DNA of 64,000 bases. It comes from Amycolatopsis sp. Lineage in GTDB: Bacteria > Actinomycetota > Actinomycetes > Mycobacteriales > Pseudonocardiaceae. Positions 57,835-64,000 of the stretch are shown here, in pieces (the first letter of the stretch is position 1; the number at the start of each line of letters is the position of its first letter). Location: NCBI RefSeq assembly GCF_025464955.1, contig NZ_JAODNM010000051.1, positions 1 to 64,000 on the forward strand. Direction: 5' to 3'. A program made the translations under genes and the position numbers. The notes beneath the pieces were generated by a model. That model did not search any database and was not told the origin of the DNA. It worked only from the letters and a program-made list of their open reading frames with translations.

Positions 57835-58338
57835 ATGTCCGGAAAGCACTTGATCGAATCCCCGACCAAGGCCGATGGTGCCGCGCTGTGGCGAATCGCC
57901 CGCGATTCTCGAAAGCTCGATCTGAACTCGCCGTATGCGTATTTACTGTGGTGCCACGACTTTGCCGACAGCTCTGTCGTCGCGCGTGTCGAAGGCGCCG
58001 CGGTCGGGTTCGTGATCGCGTACCGCAAGCCGTCAGCGCCGGACACGGCGTTGGTCTGGCAGGTGGCCGTCGACGCCTCCCAGCGGGGAAAGGGCCTGGC
58101 CGGAGCCCTGTTGGACGAGCTGTTCGCCAAACTCGTCGACGAGGGCGTCCGGTACCTGGAGACCACGATCACGCCCGACAACGAGGCGTCCATCCGGCTG
58201 TTCGGCTCGTTCGCCAAGAGATGGAACACCGCGCTGGAAAGCGCGGAACTGTTCGGTGCCGATGATTTCCCGGACGACGGCGAAGGCGCGCACGAGCCAG
58301 AGGACCTGTATCGAATCGGTCCCCTCGAGCGCAAATAA
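57835..58338 (+). CDS. ectA: L-2,4-diaminobutyrate acetyltransferase
   Basis: A 167-aa GNAT enzyme. [20 protein letters not shown] is the EctA signature; acetyl-CoA binding is [20 protein letters not shown], and [20 protein letters not shown] completes it. It acetylates diaminobutyrate to N-gamma-acetyl-diaminobutyrate. It is the first gene of ectABCD, with 34 bp to ectB. The ATG has no recognisable ribosome binding site. Confidence 0.95.
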   Translation: MSGKHLIESPTKADGAALWRIARDSRKLDLNSPYAYLLWCHDFADSSVVARVEGAAVGFVIAYRKPSAPDTALVWQVAVDASQRGKGLAGALLDELFAKLVDEGVRYLETTITPDNEASIRLFGSFAKRWNTALESAELFGADDFPDDGEGAHEPEDLYRIGPLERK

Positions 58339-58372
58339 TTCGTCAATCAGACTTGAAAGACAGGGGAGTTTC

Positions 58373-59623
58373 GTGAACATCTTCGAAGAGCTCGAATCCG
58401 AGGTCCGCAGTTACAGTCGCGGCTGGCCGGTCGTGTTCGACCGTGCTTCCGGCAGCCGGCTGTACGACGAGGACGGCAAGTCGTACCTTGACTTCTTCGC
58501 CGGCGCCGGGGCGCTGAACTACGGGCACAACAACCCGGTCCTCAAGCAAGCGCTGATCGACTACATCTCCCGTGACGGTGTCACGCACTCGCTGGACATG
58601 TACACCGTCGCGAAGCGTGACTTCCTGCAGACGTTCAAGGACGTCATCCTCGAACCGCGAGAGATGGACTACAAGGTCGTCTTCCCCGGCCCCGGCGGCG
58701 CCAACGCGGTCGAAGCCGCGCTGAAGCTGGCCCGCAAGGTCACCGGCAAGTCCGCGGTCATCAACTTCACCAACGCGTTCCACGGCATGACGCTGGGCGC
58801 GCTCTCGGTGACTGGCAACTCGATGAAGCGCGAGGCCGCCGGGATCCCGCTGGTCCATGCCACCCCGATGCCGTACGACCAGTACTTCGACGGTGTCATG
58901 CCCGACTTCATGTACTTCGAGAAGCTCCTCGAAGACTCCGGCAGCGGGCTGAACGAGCCGGCCGCCGTGATCGTCGAGGGCGTCCAGGGCGAGGGCGGTA
59001 TCAACGCGGCCAGCACCGCATGGCTCAGGGGCCTCGGTGAGCTGTGCGAACGCCGGAACATCCTGCTCATTCTCGACGACGTCCAGATGGGCTGTGGCCG
59101 CACCGGCGCGTTCTTCAGCTTCGAAGAGGCCGGGATCAAACCGGACATCATCTGCCTGTCGAAGTCGATCGGCGGGTACGGCCTGCCGATGGCGTTGACG
59201 CTGATCAAGCCCGAGCTCGACATCTGGGAGCCCGGCGAGCACAACGGCACCTTCCGCGGCATCAACCCGGCGTTCATCACCGCCACCGAGGCGCTGCGCA
59301 CCTACTGGAGCGACGACGAGCTCGAGAAGTCGACCAAGGCCAAGGGCGAGCGGATCGCCATCGCGTTCAAGGGCCTGGTCGAGGCCTACCCCGAAGCCAA
59401 CCTGGTCGCGAAGGGCCGCGGCCTGGCCCGCGGGCTGGAGTTCGCGAACGGCGAGCTGGCCGGCGCGGTGTGCAAGGCCGCCTTCGAGCGTGGACTATTG
59501 ATGGAGACAGCCGGGCCGGACGGCGAGGTCATGAAGCTGCTGCCGCCGCTGACGCTGTCCGACGACGAGCTGACCGAGGGGCTCGCGATCATCGATGAGT
59601 CCATCAAACTGGTACTCGGATAA
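58373..59623 (+). CDS. ectB: Diaminobutyrate-2-oxoglutarate transaminase
   Basis: A 416-aa class III aminotransferase from the GTG at 58373 (AGGGGAG upstream). The PLP lysine is K264 in [19 protein letters not shown] phosphate region [20 protein letters not shown] and D235 in [13 protein letters not shown] follow. It converts aspartate semialdehyde to diaminobutyrate, the first committed step of ectoine synthesis. Confidence 0.95.
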   Translation: MNIFEELESEVRSYSRGWPVVFDRASGSRLYDEDGKSYLDFFAGAGALNYGHNNPVLKQALIDYISRDGVTHSLDMYTVAKRDFLQTFKDVILEPREMDYKVVFPGPGGANAVEAALKLARKVTGKSAVINFTNAFHGMTLGALSVTGNSMKREAAGIPLVHATPMPYDQYFDGVMPDFMYFEKLLEDSGSGLNEPAAVIVEGVQGEGGINAASTAWLRGLGELCERRNILLILDDVQMGCGRTGAFFSFEEAGIKPDIICLSKSIGGYGLPMALTLIKPELDIWEPGEHNGTFRGINPAFITATEALRTYWSDDELEKSTKAKGERIAIAFKGLVEAYPEANLVAKGRGLARGLEFANGELAGAVCKAAFERGLLMETAGPDGEVMKLLPPLTLSDDELTEGLAIIDESIKLVLG

Positions 59624-59635
59624 GGGAGAAGCGCT

Positions 59636-60022
59636 TTGATCGTTCGCACACTGGACGAAATCACGGACACCGAAGCCGACATCAAGACCGAAAACTGGCG
59701 CAGCAAAAGGATCATGCTGGCCAAGGACGGCCTGGGGTTCTCGGTGCACGAGACCACGTTGTACGCCGGCACGGTGAGCGACTTCTGGTACGCCAACCAC
59801 GTCGAGGCCGTGTTCATCACCTCCGGTGAGGGCGAGGTCGAGAACAAGGCGACCGGCGAGGTGTTCCCGCTGGCGCCCGGAACGATCTATGTGCTCAACG
59901 ACGCCGACAAGCACCAGGTCCGCCCCAAGACCGAGATCAAGTGCGTCTGCGTGTTCAACCCGCCGGTCACCGGCCGCGAAGTCCACGACGAGAACGGCGT
60001 TTATCCGCTGATCACCGAGTAG
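59636..60022 (+). CDS. ectC: L-ectoine synthase
   Basis: A 128-aa cupin from a TTG at 59636 with GGGAGAA upstream (MIVRTLDEITDTEADIKTEN). Core strands include FWYANHVEAVFITSGEGEVE and GTIYVLNDADKHQVRPKTEI, with iron-binding Glu/Tyr/His positions in place. It cyclises N-gamma-acetyl-diaminobutyrate to ectoine. Confidence 0.95.
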   Translation: MIVRTLDEITDTEADIKTENWRSKRIMLAKDGLGFSVHETTLYAGTVSDFWYANHVEAVFITSGEGEVENKATGEVFPLAPGTIYVLNDADKHQVRPKTEIKCVCVFNPPVTGREVHDENGVYPLITE

Positions 60023-60050
60023 TAGCGAACTCTCAAGGAGGAGAGCAATC

Positions 60051-60953
60051 TTGACACTCATGGACATCCGGGTCGAGGACGGCTACCCGACCCGCATCCA
60101 GGGCGAACCAGAGCTGCTGGAGCGCCACGACCCGACGGTGTGGGGCTCCGCCGCCGACGGCCCGATCGACTCCGCCACCCTCGCCGGCCACGACGCGCGC
60201 GGTTATTCGAACGTCGAGAATCTGCTGTCGCGCGTCGAGGTGGAGGCGTACTGGAACGACCTGATCCGCTTGACGGGGCGGCCGCAACTCCGCGGCGACG
60301 AGCGCGTGATCACCGAGCCGAAGTCCGATGAGGTCCGGTCGATCTTCGACGTGCACCTGCTCAGCGACCTCGTCGGCGAGCTCGTCCGCGACCCGCGGGT
60401 GCTCGACCGCGCGCGGCAGATCCTGGGCTCGGAGGTGTACATCCACCAGAGCCGGGTGAACTACATGCCGGGCTTCGAGGGTACCGGGTTCTACTGGCAC
60501 TCGGACTTCGAGACTTGGCACGCCGAGGACGGCATGCCGGCCCCACGCGCGGTGAGCTGCTCGATCGCGCTGACCGACAACTTCGCCTTCAACGGCGGCC
60601 TGATGGTCATCCCAGGCTCGCATCGGACGTTCGTCCAGTGCGCCGGCGGGACGCCCCGGAACAACTACAAACGTTCACTCAAGGCGCAGCGCGCCGGCGT
60701 CCCGAGCCAGGACAACGTCTCGAAAATGGCCGCCGAGCACGGGATCGAGCAGTTCACCGGGGCCGCGGGCGACGCGTTGTTCTTCGACTCGAACGTTCTG
60801 CACGGTTCGGGTAACAACATCACCCCGTACATGCGCTCGAATATCTTCCTGGTTTTCAACAGTGTGGAAAACCCGCTGGGACAACCGTTTTCCGCCGCCG
60901 AGCCACGTCCGACGTTCATCGCCGGTCGCGACTTCACCCCGCTGACCCGATGA
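60051..60953 (+). CDS. ectD: Ectoine hydroxylase
   Basis: A 300-aa Fe(II)/2-oxoglutarate dioxygenase (TTG start, AAGGAGGAGAG upstream). Iron ligands H150 and D152 lie in GFYWHSDFETWHAEDG, and H251 in DSNVLHGSGNN. NYMPGFEGTGFYWHSDFETW is diagnostic. It makes 5-hydroxyectoine, a compatible solute. It is the last gene of the operon; a hairpin follows. Confidence 0.95.
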   Translation: MTLMDIRVEDGYPTRIQGEPELLERHDPTVWGSAADGPIDSATLAGHDARGYSNVENLLSRVEVEAYWNDLIRLTGRPQLRGDERVITEPKSDEVRSIFDVHLLSDLVGELVRDPRVLDRARQILGSEVYIHQSRVNYMPGFEGTGFYWHSDFETWHAEDGMPAPRAVSCSIALTDNFAFNGGLMVIPGSHRTFVQCAGGTPRNNYKRSLKAQRAGVPSQDNVSKMAAEHGIEQFTGAAGDALFFDSNVLHGSGNNITPYMRSNIFLVFNSVENPLGQPFSAAEPRPTFIAGRDFTPLTR

Positions 60954-60984
60954 ATTTCCCGGCGGGTCGGCGGTAGCCGAGCCG

Positions 60985-61009
60985 GTGCGGCCTGTTACTT
61001 TGGCCGCAC
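60985..61009. terminator. Hairpin after ectD
   Basis: GTGCGGCC (60985-60992) pairs with GGCCGCAC (61002-61009) around TGTTACTTT, 31 bp after the ectD stop. Confidence 0.6.
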
Positions 61010-61109
61010 CGCGCGAACGTTGTGCGTTCGCGCGAAATGTTGTCGATGACCGTAAGCGGGTTCTTCGCTCGGGGTGAGCCCCCCGCGCAGTCGTGGACGA
61101 CAGCACCAC

Positions 61110-61160
61110 CGAGTGCGGCCCACGCCACCAGATCGGGACTGGTGGCGTGGGCCGTACTCG
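61110..61160. terminator. Large hairpin between ectD and the SARP gene
   Basis: CGAGTGCGGCCCACGCCACC (from 61110) pairs, with one mismatch, with GGTGGCGTGGGCCGTACTCG (to 61160). The 21-bp stem and nine-base loop lie about 90 bp before the regulator's start. It may stop readthrough from the ect operon. The rest of 60954-61251 shows no gene. Confidence 0.6.
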
Positions 61161-61251
61161 TTCCGGCGGTCGGTCACCCCACTTTGGGCTGCTGTTCTTG
61201 AACTGCGTTCAGGGTAGGTTTGACTCTCGGTCGACCTGCGCGGGAGGTGGG

Positions 61252-64000
61252 ATGAGCACGGCAGCCAGCGGTTCCGCCGGTGCGTATTTCCAGCTGCTCG
61301 GGCCCGTCCGGTTGTTCGACGGCGAGCGGGCCGTGCCGATCGGCGGGCCCGGCGTCCGCGGTCTGCTGGCGCTGCTGGCGTTGTCCCCGAACCGGGTCGT
61401 CGGCCTGGACGACATCATCGACGCGCTGTGGAGCGAAGACCCGCCCGCCACGGCGAGGACGATCGTCCACGGCAACGTGTCGCACCTGCGGCGGGTCCTG
61501 CGGTCGATCTCCGGCGGCGGCCCCGGCCATGCGCAGATCCTGACCGCCCCGCCCGGCTACCAGCTCAGCGTCGACCCGCAGCGGATCGACGTGAACCGCG
61601 CGCGCACCCTGCTCGACCGCGCGAACGCCGCGCCCTCCCCGCGGCGTGCGGACCTGCTGCGGCAGGCGTTTTCGCTGTGGCAGGGTCCGCCCTTGTCCGG
61701 AGTGCCCGAATCGTTGCGGGCCCCGGAACTCGAAGAGTTGCGCCTGGCCGTGCACGGTGCCCGGGTCGACGCCGACCTGGCCGAGGGCGGGCACAGCGCG
61801 TTGATCGTCGAGCTGAGTCCGCTGGTGCGCGCGAACCCGTTGGCCGAGCGGACGGTCGGGCAGCTGATGCGCGCGCTGTACTACGCGGGCCGGCGCAGCG
61901 ATGCGCTCGAGCTCTACCAGCGGGTTTCCCGGCAGGTGGTGGACGCGCTCGGGATGGACCCCGGCCCCGAGCTCAGGCACCTCCAGCTGCGGGTGCTGAA
62001 CGACGACCTCCCGCCGCTCGTCCCGGCCGACGCCGTGGTCCTGTCGGCTTCCGTCGCGCCGGCGCAGCTGCCGCCCGCGGTGCCGCACCTGGCCGGCCGG
62101 GAAGCGGATCTGGCCTGGCTCGACGAGCTGCTGGAACGGGCCGAGGCCGGGCAGAGTGCCGTCGGGGTCGTCACTGGGCCCGCTGGGATCGGTAAGAGCG
62201 CGCTGGTTGTTTCGTGGGCGCATCGGGCGGCCAACCGCTTCCCGGACGGGGTGCTGTTCGCTTCGTTGCGTGGCTTCGACCCGCACCACCCCGCGTTCGA
62301 ACCCGCGGACCTCATCACGCAGTTCCTCCTCGGCCTCGGCGTCCCCACCGCGGACGTCCCGGAGCAACTGCACGAGCGCGTCGCGCTGTACCGGTCGCTG
62401 ATCGCCGGCCGTCGGATGCTGGTGCTGCTGGACGACGCGCGAACGGCCGAGCAGGCCAGGCCGCTGCTGCCGCCGGGTTCCCGGTCGATGGCGTTGGTGA
62501 CCAGCAGGTCCCGGCTCGACGGGCTCGCGGTGTCGAACGCCGCGCGGCTGCGCGCGCTGGACACGCTGTCCCCGGAGGACTCGGTGCGCCTGATCGAGGA
62601 GCTCACCGGCCCGGCCGACCGCGACCTCAACCACGCGCTGGCGAAACTCTGCGGCTACCTGCCGCTCGCGCTCCGGATCGCCGGCGCGCGGCTCGCCGCC
62701 AGTCCACAGCGGACGGCCGGGGAGCTGGTCGACGAGCTCACCAACGAGCGGACCAGGCTGGCGGCGCTCGACGTCGGGGACGCCGGTGGCCCCGGCGGCG
62801 CCGACACCAGCGTGCGGGCCGCGCTGGACGTGTCGTTCCGCGGCCTGCCACCCGATGTCGCCACGACGTTTCGCACGCTGGGCGCGCTCACCAGCCGGTC
62901 GGTCGGGCCGCAGTTGATCGCCGCGCTGTCCGGCACGACGGTCCGCGAGGCGCGGCGCCGGCTGCGCACGCTCGTCACCCACAACCTGCTGGCCGAGACC
63001 GTCCGAGACGTCTTCACCCAGCATGACCTCGTCCGCCTCTACCTGCGGGAACTTGCCGAGACCGAGCTGACCGACGCCGAACGCGAAGCCGCGCTCAGCA
63101 GCTCGATGCGGTACTACTTGGCCGTCGCCGACCAGGCGCGCCGCAAGCTGCTGCGGATCGTCGACCCGCTGGACTTCGCCGGTTCGCTTCCTGCTGAGCT
63201 CTCGCCGGATCTCGACGGCTTCGACGGCGCACGGCGCTGGTTCGCCGCCGAGTGGCCGAACCTGCTGGCCACGCTCGAAGCGGCGTTGGCCGCTCGCCGG
63301 TACACCGAGGTCTGGCAGCTGGCCCGCGTCGCGCACACCTACCAGGTCGTGTGCCCGCTGTGGGACGACTGGACCCGGCTGGTCGAGATCGGGATGGCGG
63401 CCGCGACGGGGTCAGGTGACGACCTCGCCCGCTGCTGGATGCTCATTTCGCGGTGCGCGCTGGCGCTCACGTTCGAACTGCCCGAAGGCAGTCTCGCCGA
63501 CGCCTCGGAGGCGTTGGAGATCGCGAAGGAGCTCGACGACGACAGGCTGATCATCTCGGCCACCATCCACCTCGGCGGCGCGCTCACCCTCTGGGGCCGC
63601 TACGACGAGGCGATCGTCCAGCTGCGGGACGCGGTCGAGGAGACCGACCGCATGGGCGACCTCGCGTTGCGCGGGCAGGCACTGAACAACTGCGCCGAGG
63701 CGGAAAAGCGGGCCGGGCGGCGGTTCGAGGCGATCATGCACCAGCTCGCGTCGCTGGAGATCGACAGGCAGCTCGGGGACGACAGTTACGTCGTGGTGTC
63801 GCTGAACAATCTCGCCGAGCTGAACCTCGGGCTCGGCGAGCTCAGCTCCGCCGAGCGGTACGCGCGCGAGAGCGTCCACATCACGGTTACGCGGCAGTTC
63901 ACGTTGCAGGAAGGCGTTTCGCGGCTCACACTGGCGCGGACACTGCTCGCGAAAGGCGATCCGGAAGGCGCCCGCGAACACTTTGAACTGGCCTTGCGGC
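61252..64000 (+). CDS. AfsR/SARP-family regulator with NB-ARC and TPR domains (3' end outside window)
   Basis: The frame is open from an ATG at 61252 (GGGAGG upstream) to the window edge, 916 codons. The N-terminal OmpR-like wHTH is around residues 15-100 (QLLGPVRLFDGERAVPIGGP, RVVGLDDIIDALWSEDPPAT). A BTAD domain follows to about 260 (LYQRVSRQVVDALGMDPGPE). An NB-ARC ATPase has P-loop GPAGIGKSAL and Walker B RRMLVLLDDA, then CGYLPLALRIAGARLAASPQ. From about 720 come helical TPR repeats (ALNNCAEAEKRAGRRFEAIM, VSLNNLAELNLGLGELSSAE). Such proteins activate secondary-metabolite or stress genes. It is not clearly tied to the ect operon. Confidence 0.9.
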   Translation, partial: MSTAASGSAGAYFQLLGPVRLFDGERAVPIGGPGVRGLLALLALSPNRVVGLDDIIDALWSEDPPATARTIVHGNVSHLRRVLRSISGGGPGHAQILTAPPGYQLSVDPQRIDVNRARTLLDRANAAPSPRRADLLRQAFSLWQGPPLSGVPESLRAPELEELRLAVHGARVDADLAEGGHSALIVELSPLVRANPLAERTVGQLMRALYYAGRRSDALELYQRVSRQVVDALGMDPGPELRHLQLRVLNDDLPPLVPADAVVLSASVAPAQLPPAVPHLAGREADLAWLDELLERAEAGQSAVGVVTGPAGIGKSALVVSWAHRAANRFPDGVLFASLRGFDPHHPAFEPADLITQFLLGLGVPTADVPEQLHERVALYRSLIAGRRMLVLLDDARTAEQARPLLPPGSRSMALVTSRSRLDGLAVSNAARLRALDTLSPEDSVRLIEELTGPADRDLNHALAKLCGYLPLALRIAGARLAASPQRTAGELVDELTNERTRLAALDVGDAGGPGGADTSVRAALDVSFRGLPPDVATTFRTLGALTSRSVGPQLIAALSGTTVREARRRLRTLVTHNLLAETVRDVFTQHDLVRLYLRELAETELTDAEREAALSSSMRYYLAVADQARRKLLRIVDPLDFAGSLPAELSPDLDGFDGARRWFAAEWPNLLATLEAALAARRYTEVWQLARVAHTYQVVCPLWDDWTRLVEIGMAAATGSGDDLARCWMLISRCALALTFELPEGSLADASEALEIAKELDDDRLIISATIHLGGALTLWGRYDEAIVQLRDAVEETDRMGDLALRGQALNNCAEAEKRAGRRFEAIMHQLASLEIDRQLGDDSYVVVSLNNLAELNLGLGELSSAERYARESVHITVTRQFTLQEGVSRLTLARTLLAKGDPEGAREHFELALR

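Noticed and set aside
61174..63336. Minus-strand frame of 720 codons opposite the SARP regulator
   Set aside because: The plus strand encodes recognisable wHTH, BTAD, NB-ARC and TPR domains; the minus frame has no family features.

Overview
The window is high-GC actinomycete DNA. It has Shine-Dalgarno-led genes with many GTG and TTG starts, four-base ATGA or GTGA overlaps inside operons, BlaI, PucR and SARP regulators, a MurT/GatD pair, a class I lysyl-tRNA synthetase and an ectABCD ectoine cluster. The gene set and the abundance of palindromic intergenic repeats suggest the Pseudonocardiaceae (Amycolatopsis-like). That placement is inference, not proof. No rRNA, CRISPR array or complete insertion sequence is visible.

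Left part (1-11.2 kb): an azoreductase/MarR divergent pair; a stretch of gene relics (tRNA-Thr-like 3' fragment, truncated glycosyltransferase, pyroglutamyl-peptidase broken by a nonsense and a frameshift); a methyltransferase; a short GGDEF protein; an ArsR-SRPBCC operon; an iorAB molybdenum hydroxylase pair behind a PucR regulator; then a second relic stretch (GntR, phytanoyl-CoA dioxygenase and L,D-transpeptidase fragments).

Middle (11.2-41.2 kb): lipid II flippase murJ, a secreted lysozyme-like protein, an ABC exporter with its own two-component system, a second ABC exporter, a GT1 glycosyltransferase, a formamidase-type gene and an lldP/iclR pair. These are followed by a cell-envelope block. 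In it, a BlaI/BlaR1-type pair faces a diacylglycerol-type glycosyltransferase plus polysaccharide deacetylase operon, and BlaI-like palindromes lie upstream of both. Then come murT-gatD, an OmpR-type two-component system, a VOC protein, a hydrolase plus wax ester synthase operon, an amino-acid permease and lysS.

Right part (41.2-64 kb): a benzoyl-CoA epoxidation operon (boxC, boxB, benzoate-CoA ligase, amidohydrolase); a MarR regulator facing a ring-cleavage-type dioxygenase plus carboxylesterase operon, whose 14-bp core operator recurs upstream of the VOC gene at 35 kb; a DUF4393-DUF445 pair; a deletion scar joining a histidine-kinase tail to a headless serine hydrolase; the ectABCD operon; and the first 916 codons of an AfsR/SARP regulator that runs off the window.

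The strongest candidates for something new are the BlaI-controlled glycolipid/deacetylase module with a sensor lacking a penicillin-binding domain, the quinone-stress-type MarR regulon, and the DUF4393-DUF445 pair. Several families of palindromic repeats punctuate the intergenic spaces.
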